A stretch of 64,000 nt of DNA from Hypericum androsaemum (lineage: Eukaryota; Streptophyta; Magnoliopsida; Malpighiales; Hypericaceae), in assembly GCA_963995505.1 (NCBI GenBank), contig OZ023189.1:2865155-2929154 (forward strand), read 5' to 3'. The notes below the pieces were generated by a model. The model did no database searches. It saw nothing but the letters and a program-made list of their open reading frames with translations, and was not told the DNA's origin. Position numbers and translations under genes: made by a program. Below, in pieces: positions 22,741-34,679 of this stretch (positions are counted from its first letter, which is position 1; each line of letters starts with the position of its first letter).

Positions 22741-24051
22741 TGTATTTTTACAAGCTGAGCATTTTGTTTGAACTGACACTTGGTGCATTCATGTTAATTA
22801 GAATAAATTTTGGTTTCGGAGTGTGGAATTGTGCTAATACGGTATTATTACAGTTACGTTTTTCCTGGCGTGATTTTTTTAGAGTATTTTATCGCGCCTC
22901 AATTTTAATGAGCTTATTAGCCGCAACTATTAAATCATACCAGAAAATTCTACATGGGTGTTAATGTAAATATTATTATACAAAATAAAATTTAACCCTT
23001 CTCAAAAAAAAATATTATATTGGTTATTTCTACTTATTATCAAAATATCGTGTATGATAATGTGATTGAACAATCAACTGCTTAAACATCAGGCACTTAA
23101 ACAATTTTTTTTTAAGTAGCACTTAAACAATTGAATACACCCCATCTCCTCTTGGACATTGATCCCGTAAATTCCCCGAGAGTTGGTTACTACAAGCCTT
23201 GAGCGCTAACTGGAGATGAATTAACCCTCAAAAAAAAAAAAAAACCGGAGATGAATTTGTGACGCGCCTCACGATGGATGGCACCACTTCCACTTGTTCC
23301 TTTCATGCCATTTGCTAGGCATCGTCTATTAAGATAATATCATTTTCTTCGGTCGTAGTATCATTTTCCGTCACCAAAAATAGTTTTTTCAAATTTTGAT
23401 ATATTTAAAAAGTATCGAATTCAAACTTTACAAATATAAAATATATGTCACGAAAAGAATTACATCTAAATAATTAATAATAGTGTTCGACCCACAGATT
23501 CACATTTTTTGTCGGGTTACCCAGATAGGCATCGTCTTCTAAGCCTTGTAAATCACAATCTCTAATGGTAATAGTGGCTATCATACGGGTGATGCGAGTA
23601 AATAACAGGCTCACGCGTTCGCATTAAAATTTTCTTATCCAATTCAAAATCTTAAAATTATAGGTCTATAAATTTTCAACACTTATAAATAAACTCACCA
23701 AATTCATAACTAACGATGTCGATGTGTTAAATCTCATCGCCTTCGGACAACTATTTTGTGATCATGTTTCCTGTCTAGTACCATGGATCAGGTGAAGAGA
23801 TCCTTAAATGAACATGAACTCCGAAGCAAATCGAAATAATCTTCGAAATGAAGTCCAACATAAATAGTTTGCTTCAATCTCTGGTCAAAGCATTAGGGAA
23901 AAATAAACATCAAAGTTAAGTAGCAAGTCCATTCCGAACCGCCATGGTTACAGAATGAACGTTGCCCTTCTTAGCATCCTAATTACAACAACAAACGATA
24001 GGCTTACACATAATAGAGTATCTGAGATCATCTTCAGCTACAAGTTCACAG

Positions 24052-24085
<34 letters not shown>

Positions 24086-25038
24086 TGGAGACCTAGGTCC
24101 TAACCATGGTTGGTGGGTCAGAGGAGAAAGAACTCAAGGGAAACAAAATATATCCCAAGAATTGCATGCATGCACTAATGAGCTCCAAATCCTTTTATGG
24201 AGACCTTAGCAAGACTAAACCTAAATGCAACTAATTTTATGATTTCCCTACAAAGTAACTAAGTGGTCTAAAACTCCCAAAGTTTTAGCCACAATTAAAT
24301 TTACAAAACTTAAAAATTAGCTAGTGGTCCTAGATCTAAAATCCTAAGACTAGCTAGTAGCTACATGTTAATGCAATTTGGAAAATTTTTGGGCATCCAT
24401 TAGCCCATGATTTTGCTAAAACTGTCTCTAATCCTTCAGATGATTAGCATTTTTTTCTTTTGCAAAAAACAATTAGCCACTTTTTTGTCCCAAAAAACAG
24501 TTGGAATTAAATTTTCCATTATCTCTTGGTTGAATGTACAATTTCAGCAAAACCAATATGACCCTAACTGTAGCCTTTCCTAGGCTAAAAACATTTTTTT
24601 TTACAAAACTACATATCATTTTACTTGATTTTGTGGAGAAAATTATTAATTAAGCTCCTCCATTCAACTTAAGCTAATCCAAAATAGCTTGAGTTGGTTA
24701 CTACCTTAATTACAGATGATGTGATAATTTGTTCCTCCGGAGGAACCTTTCTTTTCAGAAAGATGCAAGGCAAAAATGATGCATGATTCTCCAATCCAAT
24801 TTGGAGATGGGTATAGTGTGAGTGTAACCCTTATGGAGGGTTTGTGAAAATTTAAAGACCATAATTGCCAAAGCATTTATGGGCTTCTTTTTTTTTGTTA
24901 GAGAAGAAAGGATGGGAAGGAGGGAGAGGGAGGGAGAACCATGGTCAGGGCCAAAGGTTTTTTCCAAACTTCTGTTGGAGCGGAAAATTATGAATCTCTA
25001 GCGATGTGGGATCGGCGGAGGCGCTTGGACGGCCATTG
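22741..25038. other. Intergenic region without recognised genes
   Basis: AT-rich sequence. It contains a GA microsatellite (about 24055-24086) and several A/T runs. Near 24973 an 18-base string TGTTGGAGCGGAAAATTA is identical to the start of the probable LTR at 59873, but no further similarity follows. The last few hundred bases before 25039 probably include the 3' UTR of the ARP1-like gene, which is read on the minus strand. Confidence 0.5.
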
Positions 25039-28000
25039 TCACGCCTGTGGCACAGCGAAGCACACTGTCAAAGACATTAGTACTCTTCTCATTAGTAGGC
25101 CATGCATAACTTTGAAATTTAGGTTGGATACGAAGATCTAACGTAGTAAATTTCTCGCGTAATGCAATTAGCCAATGTACCTGATTGCAAGGCAGCAGTT
25201 GGTGCAAGAGACATGGGTGCACCGTAATGTTGAGCGAACCCTGCAGTTGAATTAATGGCCGAGTACTGATGATACATGTGATGAGGGTATTGCATATTAC
25301 TGTATCCTTGCCCCCCGGTGGTGTAGCCGCCACCGGTGCTGTCCCCAAGTTGAAGGTACGGGTAAAAGGCCGCCGCGGAGTTCGACAACATTCCGCCTGC
25401 TGGCCCGCCGGTCCCATATATAGGGTACTGAGCGGTTGCCCCTCCATAGACGCCGCCGTAGTAGCTCTGTAACCGTACAACAGATTCGTTTAAAAGAGAG
25501 ATTGTTTTTAAGTAAACAGGATCCCAAAATTTAAACTTATAAGCAGGCAATTATTTCGAAAGATAAGTATATGACTCATACCTTATGGACCAATATAATC
25601 TAAAACTTTAATTACATTCTCTAGTATTGGCAAAAATTTTCAATTTCTTGTAACATAAATAGTTTCTAAGAATTACAATTCCGTTCAGGATATAAAATTT
25701 ACAAAACGGCGAAGTAATTTCAATGCAGGAATATATTATACTTTTCTCAAAATTTACCATCCAAATTTGTAACTGTTTCAAAGTTGTTTTTCAGGAGCAG
25801 GTAAGAATATACCTCTTAACCATTCAAATGAACTAATAAATTATTTGGAAATTGTTAAAACTAATTATCCACCACCTGGCTAGCATAAAATAAATCGAAA
25901 ATTTCACTTCAGGCTATGACAATCCACTTTCAAAAAAGCTGAGCATGACAAAGTGAGTGGACCACATGCTCGTGGGCCTATGTACAAGAGCTCAAAAGAA
26001 ACAATCTGAACTACCTTCTCTTCCTCAAATAACAACTTATAAAATTTTTAATTTTGTATATCTTATTTATCTTTTAGATATTTGGTATATCGCTTCTTTC
26101 TTCCAGTGCGGAAGATAATTATTTTAAAAAAGATGCAAGAACATAAGCGGTCATGCCTTAAATTCTTGGATTGCTAGAAGGTTGGGAACAGTTAAAGATG
26201 ACTATTGTTGTCATATTTAATGTCACAGTAACACACAAATCAAAACTTGAAAGAGAAGCAACGTTGTTTACTTTGACTTTTCTATATTCAATAAATCGTT
26301 CAATTTTCTGCTCACAATTTTAGTTTTATGTCCAACCCACATCTAGGAAATATTTATTTACGTGCAAAAAATGGAAGAGACCGACCGGATCCGGCTTAAT
26401 GAAGTGAATTCGGCATAAAGTTAATTTTTCGAAGCGGAAAAAGCCGAAAAGTTAAGCATGAAATGGCATCCTAAGTCACAAAAGCATGGAAAAGGAGAAT
26501 GATTTGTACAAACCGTTGGATAAGTGTAGTCCGGCGAGTAAGTGGAGTACCTGAGAAACAACGGCACAAAATAGAGAGACAAAATTATTAGTACTTGATT
26601 GTGGATCTCTCTCTAACTCGTAAGTATGGAAGTAGCAACAACTTCCAAAAACTGATTACCATTACACAATAAATGCAAATCCGGATTTTATATTAAAAAA
26701 GTCTCGGAATTGAAATCTTTTTTAAAAGGTAAATTTTACGCATAATTATACATTATCAGAGTTTGAACACTTAACCTCCATTAAATCATACGACGCCTTA
26801 TCTCAAATTGAAGTTTTATGAATAAAAAAATACTATGAAAACTACACCCTAAATAGGTGACAGCAATATTTGACTCAGCTACATGTGGATAAATGTACAT
26901 TGATGATGGGACTCATGATATCAAGTTTTACTAACCTTTGTAGTTGAACTAATAACTAGGAATTTCTAAAAATTGCACGCATTGTTTTTAAAATTGATCG
27001 ATAAAGAAACTATATTTTGGGATAAGTGGACATGATTATGACAAATGAGATCTAATGTAAGCTATAAGAGACTTTTAATTCTGTTAAAAATATTTTGAAT
27101 TTAAAATTTACGAGTGGAAAAAATATTATTGGTACAGTTATTTTCTAAGTAAGGAGGCGGATTATACTACACCAGATGTAGACAATAAATGCACATTGAT
27201 GAAGGGACTTATGATATAATGTTTTACCAACCTTTGTAGTTGAACTATCTACTTGGGATTTCTAAAAAATTGCACGCATTGTTATATTAAGTGTTTTTTT
27301 ACATGTGCATTTTTTAGCTAATTTGCTCCGACTAGTGACGTTTCAACAATCTACATAGGATAAATATGTCTTAGAAGAATTCTAAAAGAATATTTTACTA
27401 TTGAAGGCCTTATTTCCAGTTCCTAGTGTACCGTTGGACTTGTCCTTACTTGGTTGTGTTGTGCGTCAATGATCATATGGTATGTGTCGAAACTTGTTAA
27501 ACAAGATTCGAGGATATGAAAAGGAGAGTGAGCAAATTAGCTTTATGGTATTATATAATATCTATGAGCAAAGAAGGACCATGTGCATGGGAAGAAACGA
27601 AAATAAATTATGGGAATATTGCTCCTAGATATTATGAATTAACAAAAGTCTAAAGTTAAATTACTAGAGAGATAGAGAGAGGGACACGCTAGACGAAGTG
27701 GATATATGATGGCTGGATGATGGTGGTGGACAACCCTAGTTTAATAGGTTGGGTGTGAATGAGTTGGCAATGCATGTGCATGGAGAGAGAGAGAAAGTGT
27801 GAGATATGAAATGTGGATATATATATTATGATTACCCATAAACATTATAAGGTATCCCTTGTTGGATGGCATAATGAGGGTAGGATGCAGCTGAAGGAAA
27901 AGTTGTAGCCACTCCACCTCCTCCAAACCCAGTCTGGAAAGAGCTCATTACTCTAAAGTTCCTGCCTCCTCCTCCTCCTGCCACTTAAAAATGATGCTTC

Positions 28001-29189
28001 AATGACCTTTTTCGTACAATAATAAAACCCAATAATTAAATTAATGTATTGCCACTAAAGAGTTGTTAATTAGAATAAAAGAGAAGAAACTAAAATACCC
28101 ATGTTCATGTTTTTAGTTATCTTTGCATATATGGATGCTTCGATTGGAGGAAATTTAGTGATTCCATGGATTTCAGTGTTATTTACCAGAAACTGCAACA
28201 TGAAATGAAAACAAGAAACCAAGTACAACAGATATGGAAATTTCCCATTTAGGAGGAATATTCATGTGGTACTCCTATCGATGTGACTCCGGTGGTTTGT
28301 ATTCTTTGTCACACAATATGTACAATTTTGGGTGACCCCTCATCTCATATTTATTCTCCAGCTGGAAAATCATACCCGAAACACATTGAGTAAAACCCAA
28401 GGAATATACCAGGTTTTATCAAATTGGAACTTAGTCCGAATATCAGGTGGGATAAGATATAACTGATTTGTCTAAGCTAGGCCAAGAGCAAAGAGTTTGA
28501 TATTAAAGCAAAATTACAAAGATAACTAAAGCCAACATAAAAAAAAGTAGATAGTGTCCAAGTTCACTTTTCTGAAGATCTGAAGTACATGGATTGTCCT
28601 TCCTATCTTCAGTAATATTCAAATAAATGCAACTTTATGTTAATCAGATAACACAAAATATGGGTTGTAGTGACATCTTTTATGCATTTTATGTCATGTT
28701 AAACATTATGGCAAATTTGAGATGTGGAAGAAAATAGAAAAGAAGGATAAAGAGCACAAAAGAAAATACCATGCTTAGGAGTAGAGGGTTTGGATCTTTG
28801 AACACCTAAGGAGGCAAGATTGCAATTGGCCCTTCTCCCATCTATCACAGGAGCAGCATCTACACAAGCCCTTGTAGCTGCATCAGGTTCCCTAAAGGTG
28901 ACCTATAACAAAAAAAAAAAACCAAAGACTCATTTAATATGAAAATCAAGTGAGTGATGGCTCAACGGTCAATCGAAAAAAAAGGAGAAGAGAGGGAAAA
29001 TCATACAAATCCATAGCCCTTGGATCTGCCAGTGGCCTTGTCAGTGATGACAACAGCCTCCAAGATGTCACCAAACTGCTCAAAGTACTTCTTCATGGTC
29101 TCCTTTTGGGTCTCCCAAGCCAACCCTCCAACAAACACCTTTGTATATGTTGTGTCACCAAACTGGCTGGCCAAACTAGCTGGAGTCAT
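25039..29189 (-). CDS. ARP1: RRM RNA-binding protein, ARP1-like (268 aa, 6 exons)
   Basis: CDS exons (minus): 29189-29007, 28902-28770, 27977-27836, 26550-26514, 25466-25181 and 25064-25039. All introns are GT-AG and phases join exactly (807 nt including stop). The product starts [21 protein letters not shown] single RRM spans about residues 15-92 with RNP2 KVFVGGLAW and RNP1 SKGYGFVTF, followed by [20 protein letters not shown] and ANCNLASLG. The rest is a Gly/Tyr/Pro/Ser-rich tail ending SVCFAVPQA. This is the layout of the Arabidopsis ABA-regulated RNA-binding protein ARP1 family, single-RRM proteins in mRNA regulation. I chose the ATG at 29189 because the reading upstream in frame has no ATG and MTP...QFGDTTYTK fits the family start. 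Two exons are tiny (37 and 26 nt). The gene looks intact; the symbol marks homology, not proven orthology. Confidence 0.92.
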
Positions 29190-29402
29190 CCTTCCTTTGT
29201 TGCTCAACTAACTGTCCACCAACACCAAACTTTGCAACAAAAAGAGACCCTTTTGAGATGGGAAATTGTAGATCCAACTCTTCTCCTCCCTAGAAGGGTT
29301 AAGGGTATGATGTGGTGGTGATGGTGGCAGTTTGTTGTTGGTATTATTGATCAAAGAGAGACAATTAGGTCAGAGATGGTTCACTAGAGGGAGAAAAAGG
29401 AT

Positions 29403-29663
29403 AGGGAGAGAGAGAGAGAGAGAGGTTGGGAGGGAAGGGAAAGCAAAAGGCAAGAGGGGGAAAAAGAGAGGAAAGGGCCTATCATAATGCTGACATTAAT
29501 TGTATATACACAGCAGCCCCCACCTCGTTACATTCTGGACATTACTCTCTCACGCGCTTTATTCTCTCTCGTGGAATGTGTATCATTCTCCGGTTTCACT
29601 TCTTCTTTCCTTTCATTTTCGGAGTCTCCGGTTTCACTTCTTCTTTCCTTTCATTTTCGGAGT
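29403..29663. repeat. GA microsatellite and 38-bp tandem duplication upstream of the ARP1-like gene
   Basis: A (GA)n run lies at about 29407-29424, probably in the 5' UTR or core promoter of the minus-strand gene. Further upstream, 29588-29625 and 29626-29663 are identical 38-bp tandem copies (CTCCGGTTTCACTTCTTCTT...TTTTCGGAGT). The perfect identity points to a recent duplication. Confidence 0.85.
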
Positions 29664-30510
29664 TGTATATGATAAGGATAAGCCTATAATCACAATTATC
29701 CGAATGATTATTCTCGGTTGATGATGTTGTGCCTGTAAGTATAACAATTCAAGACTCTTTATATCATCGGGTTGTACTTATTAAGTCTGCTTTCTCTGTC
29801 TTACCGTAGCGGCTGGTTCATAGTTAGCAGATGCTTATTTTCAAGATAATGTCATTGTTTTTTTTCCAAAAAAAAAAGCAGTTGACGACTCCTAGATTTT
29901 CTACTTCCATGCGACATTGTCTCATCAGACTTTCACCTATTGTAGAAAATTTATCATCGCTGGGTCGTATCTCAGTCCTAATGTAGCTTATCATAACATT
30001 ACTTCATAAAAATACAATTATATTATTATGACAAAATTATATATATTTACATTTGTAGCCTTTCCAAAAGTCTTAGATTTTTTAGTTTCTCTTTCGAGTC
30101 ACACTTTTGACCTGGTTAAGGGTTATTTTTCAATAAGAATCTACTTTTAACATTGAGCATATATATATATATATATATATAGGAATAGCCAATGAGAAGC
30201 GTAAGAATATTTTGATTGAAAAATATGAGCATAGCTCTCTCTTGATTCTATGGAATTATCTGAACACAACGGAATAATTTTGTCGTGTTCTCTTTCGACT
30301 TATTTCACGAATCTTCATCACCATTTGTGGCGACTTTGTCATATCGAAGTTCTTGTTTCAACTTAAGCCACGCGGTCTATATACAGAGGTTTTTTTATAT
30401 TTTAAATTACGGATAGAGATATTCCATCACAAACTGATCTAGAACGATCTGAGATTTCAACAGTTTGTTGTTGGATCTCGTCTCATCATTTGCGGAGTTC
30501 GTATCACCTG

Positions 30511-31387
30511 GTATCAGAGTCAAATTCTATTTGTGTTCTATCTATCCTTTATTTTTAGTAATTAGATTCTAGTTTTTAGTTTGTTGTTTTTATTGTTTCA
30601 TAGTTGAAAAAGAAAAAAAAGGTAGCCAGAGAAAAGAAAAAGAAAGAAGGCAACAAAAGGATTCGGAAAAAAAGAGAAGAGTGGAAAGAACAAAAATTAT
30701 GAAAGAACATGTCCTACGAAAATACAAGAATAAAATTTGAAGGTAATACATTATTGGTCAACCCAAAAGAGTTTATGGAAGCCATGATGAGTAAGATGAC
30801 ATTTATATTTAGAAAGAAGGTCAAGAAACTGGATAGAGAGCAGAAGTTTGAAGCACCTAAAAGATGTTCCTAATATGTGTGTAGAACGAGTTCAATCGAG
30901 GAAGATTAAGGTCACAGAAAAAATAAATTCATGAGCTATTTTGATGATGAAGATGATTGTGATTCGATTGTTGGTAGTAGGGGATAAGAGTGGAGACCTA
31001 AAGAAGTTAGTAATAGAGGTGATAACACTTTTCGAGGTACAATGTTGAACAATTTACATTTTGAAGGCAGCTGGGAAGAAAAGAAGATGAAGGAAAGGAA
31101 TTGGCTTACATGCAAAAAAAGTTAATGAAGTACAATGGGAAAAAAATCTTTTTCACTAAGTACAACATTGAGGACAATGTCTATTGTTCTGAAATCCGTA
31201 TAGAGATTACTTTTGATGAAATTGTTCCAGAGGTTTCAACACGGAAAAATTTGATAAATTTTTCATTGACTTATTCGATGGAGAATATTTTGTTGAAAAT
31301 ACCATATCATTAAGTACTCAAGGGATTTTTTCGACGAGTTGTCAATGGTGGATCTTGTTAATACAGTGTAAGTTTTCACGGGGTAAC

Positions 31388-31459
<72 letters not shown>
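30511..31459 (+). mobile_element. LTR-retrotransposon remnant (PBS-like site, gag-like ORF) and AT microsatellite
   Basis: TGGTATCAGAGTC at 30512-30524 matches a PBS for initiator tRNA-Met and follows LTR-like sequence. After an A-rich leader, broken frames from 30711 (MSYENTRIKFEGNTLLVNPK) to 31313 are gag-like in position and charge, but I cannot name the family. At 31389-31459 there is an (AT)n run of about 70 bp; translations of it into Tyr-Ile repeats are meaningless. There is no RT or integrase, and no second LTR was found. A shorter AT run lies at 30162-30181. Confidence 0.35.
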
Positions 31460-31462
<3 letters not shown>

Positions 31463-32724
31463 TGATGGGGAAGAACAAAAATGATATATGCCTCGTGGAG
31501 GGAATATCTCCTAATGCCATTTTGAGTCTCGTAGTATGAATATATTGTGTAAGGAATCATCGGGTAACTCGAGATCTGTATGCTCAAATGAACAGAGAAG
31601 CATGTCATGCATTAGAGCGAACTCTGGAGTTTTGATTGAGTGTCTTATTTGGAGTATCGATATTATATTTTGTTTGGAGCCGTTGAGTTGGGATTGCTAT
31701 TTGTTTACTTTGTTAATGTGAATATATTAATATTCAGGGTAAATTACTCCTCGGTCCCTCGAGTTTGGTCTTATCTATGATCGGGTCTCGTGTTTAGTAA
31801 AGTATTTTTCTGCCCCATGTGTTTGGTTTTATTATACTCTTGACTCCCTTACCTACGTCATCAATCATACTTATCTTAATCTTAAAAGGACTATTATATG
31901 CTTCGAACAAAAAATAAAAATTTATGCCCATATCATCTCTTTTCTACCTCATATCCGGTGATGTCATCTCGACTTTTACCTCCAGCGACAACGACAAAAA
32001 AAGGAATGGCGACGGAGAACAGTGGCAGAAACCTTTTAGGGTTCAGATCTTGGAAACCTAGAGAAAAAAAGAAAAAAATCAAATATAAGATTTACACATC
32101 TGATGCCGGTGCTGATTCATGGTTTTTTTTTGTGGTGCACTGGTCCTTGGTTGTACCCACTCTCTGTGCCCTAATTTCCCATTTCCTACGAAATCCTCGC
32201 CCTCTTTTCTAGCTCTATCCTGGTATGTACGCCCCCTTGTTCTTATCCGAGATCAAAGAGGAACTCGTTGGTTTCAGATTGGTCCAATATTTCATACTTT
32301 CGCTGAATTTTGAACTTTCAAAGATGTTTGTTCATGTGGGTGGTAATTGATTTCGAAGATGGGAATTGAGAACTGCATTTATAAATCTTGTTATCTTGTT
32401 AGTTAGGAAAATGGGTTCCAAACTGAAGGTCAAAATTCAAATTTGTATGGAAATATATGAAGATACATTTATGTGTGTTCTTTGCGGGATTACCGCAGAG
32501 AGGAGGCGTTAGAGCTATAGTGAGGTCATCGTCGGCGAGAAGGGGACGATTGAGAGGAAGGATATGAACTTTCTTGTATGACAAAAAAGAGAAAAAAAAG
32601 CAGATAGTGTCAGCTTGGGGCCCAAATGTATAATATAAGTTTGCGGATGAAATGAACTTCTCACGTGCACATGAGTTTGCTCGAGTCCTGACAGATCGGA
32701 TTACTCGACCACCCCCTAACACGA

Positions 32725-33411
32725 GATCTTGGTCTCTTGGCAGCAAACCCCGGAGGTCTTCCTAAAGCTCAACACGGATGAAACTTCAATGGGCAATTTG
32801 GGTCCTGCCGGAGCTGGAGGCGTTGTCTGTGATTCATATGGTTTTTGGGTATGTGACTTCTCCAAGGACATCGGGAGTTGTACTTCCTTAAATGTGGAGC
32901 TATGGGCAATCGTCCTCGGCCTTGAGATGACATGAGAGAGAGGATTCCAGAGATTCTAGGTAGAGGTGGATTCGTCATTGGCCATTGGTGACTTTCGAAG
33001 CATGTATTGGAGATTTCTTATGATTATGTTGTATTTGATATACTATTGGTGTCTTGTATTGATGCATACTTAAATGACTTGCGAGGAGTTACCATACCTC
33101 GATGTACTCGTGGGACTAGTGATATAGATGACATAAAGGCAAGTTCAGCAATATCAACATCAAGGCAGATTCCTACCTTGGCGATGTGCTCTTTTCCTCA
33201 CACAGAGTTTTTCTACTGGATTTTACCAAGAGATGGGTTTACTAAAGTCAGCGGCCGCAACCTCAAAAAGAGGGATTTCTTGCAAGTAGTAGCCATTACA
33301 ATGATGAGCTAGAAGGTCCTTTAGGTAGGAGGCCGGATTGTGGGTAGGATGTTCTTTAAGATGTAATTGTGTCGTATTTATATATAGGGGCTTGCCCCAA
33401 CCATTTCCACA
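32725..33411 (+). pseudogene. LINE RNase H domain and 3' end, fragment
   Basis: Plus-strand reading from about 32740 gives WQQTPEVFLKLNTDETSMGN, LGPAGAGGVVCDSYGFWVCD and CTSLNVELWAIVLGLEMT. This is the LINE-type RNase H (LNTDG..GNPGPAG, then TAELWAL). A stop and the continuation ERGFQRF-VEVDSSLAIG follow. The 3' part (33330-33411, with GGGGCTTGCCCCAACC) resembles a LINE 3' terminus. EN and RT domains are absent. The fragment ends where the next TIR element starts. Confidence 0.7.
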
Positions 33412-33415
33412 AAAA

Positions 33416-34648
33416 GGTAAATTACCCCCAAGTCCCTCGAGTTTGACTAAATTTTTAATTTAGTCCCTACTATTCCAAAATTAAAACTTCGATCCCCTAG
33501 TTTGAGTTTATTGAACTCTCAGGTCCCTATCAAATTCTTCGTTGATATCATCAACCTATTTAATATATTGTAATCATGAAAATGGCTATCCTACCCTTTC
33601 ATTTTAACCAAAAAAAATCCTATCTCTTCTGTCAACTATCTCCGACAATTTAGGTCAACTTCTCCGGTCATACGAATATCTCCGATCATCTTTTACGGCA
33701 ATAAAATCATGTTCGGTGACCTAAACTCCATGTCCAGATTTCTGTTAACAGTGAAGATTGCTTCCTCACCCCAAGAATCGAAAGAAATCCAGTTTAGGAA
33801 AGCCGCAAACAAGCTCTTCTTCCTCCGTGGATCTGGTTTCTTGGTTTGAACACAAAGATAGATGCCATGGCGACGAAGCCAACTCAAGATCTACGACACG
33901 ACCTCTTTAAATATTGAAGCCGATTTGATGGCCTCGCCAAGAAGCAGTATCCCTGCACTCGAGCAAAGAGGCGCACCATCTTGGAACTCCCAAGTAAGAT
34001 GGGACAACTGCTCGATGATCCTCTGCCTTCTTCCGGATCTAGTCCAGCTTCGGCTTTATACGATCTCAGCAACCCGTGAAATCCCCCAAACCAAATTTTC
34101 TATTAATTAAAAAAATCAAAACGATGACTTGGTGGCAATTAATTCCAGGTGGTCCTCCGCCTATTTATATTTAATATGATTAGGAGGGACGCAATTAGTA
34201 CCAGGTAGGGAGAAAGGGCCATGGTCGGCGTTTCTGGGCTGGATCAGAAAGGTTGAGGTCGTCGAAGATGGTATACTGTCTTAAAATCGAGATTCTCCAA
34301 TATGTTCTTGTTTTAAGTTGCAACCACGTTGTCAAGGCCGAAGTTGTTGGAGGTCAGAGTATCGCTGGAGTTTTTGGAGGTTGGTGTGTGGCCTTAGGTC
34401 GGGGTTGAATCGGAGTCGATGACATGGTTGATGTTGAAGGTTGGGGAAGATAAAACAGAGGAGAGAGATGGTTTTCTTTTTTTGTGAACGCAAAATTGTT
34501 CTTTTCAAAATAAATTGAATGATGACATCAGCGAGAGACCCGAAAGTTCAATTAAATTAAACTAAGAGGATTTAAGTTTCGATTCCGAAACAACAGAGAC
34601 TAAATTATAAATTTCGTTAAATTCTTAGGATCTGAGGGAAATTTGCCC
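33416..34648. mobile_element. Pack-MULE-like TIR element A (1233 bp)
   Basis: The left end GGTAAATTACCCCCAAGTCC and the reverse complement of the right end GGGCAAATTTCCCTCAGATC are related. Similarity extends about 130 bp inward (for example TTTTTAATTTAGTCCCT on the left against TTATAATTTAGTCTCTG). The interior at about 33690-34085 has GC-richer, coding-looking sequence with split frames (for example RFDGLAKKQYPCTRAKRRTI read on the plus strand). It looks like a captured gene piece but I cannot identify the source. The flanks are A-rich and show no convincing 9-bp duplication. The element sits at the 3' end of the LINE fragment. Confidence 0.6.
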
Positions 34649-34679
34649 AAAAAACTATGAGGGAGTAAAATGTAAATTT

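Larger units (their letters stand above)
31737..34679. mobile_element. Probable outer TIR-element copy, right end only partial
   Basis: At 31737 GGGTAAATTACTCCTCGGTC followed by CCTCGAGTTTGG starts a left terminal repeat of the same family as the elements below. At 34649-34679, just after the right end of the inner element, CTATGAGGGAGTAAAATGTA resembles only the last 30 bp of a right terminal repeat. The interior (31898-32700) has no recognised coding piece and is followed by a LINE fragment and the inner element. No target duplication was found, so the pairing of these two ends is tentative. Confidence 0.35.

Noticed and set aside
24973..24990. 18-base identity with the start of the LTR at 59873, suggesting an LTR remnant in the ARP1-like 3' flank
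   Set aside because: Similarity ends after 18 bases and coding exon sequence of the ARP1-like gene begins about 50 bp later; it could be chance or a tiny relic.
31263..31608. Minus-strand ORFs with long Tyr-Ile repeats
   Set aside because: They are translations of the (AT)n microsatellite at 31389-31459, without coding character.
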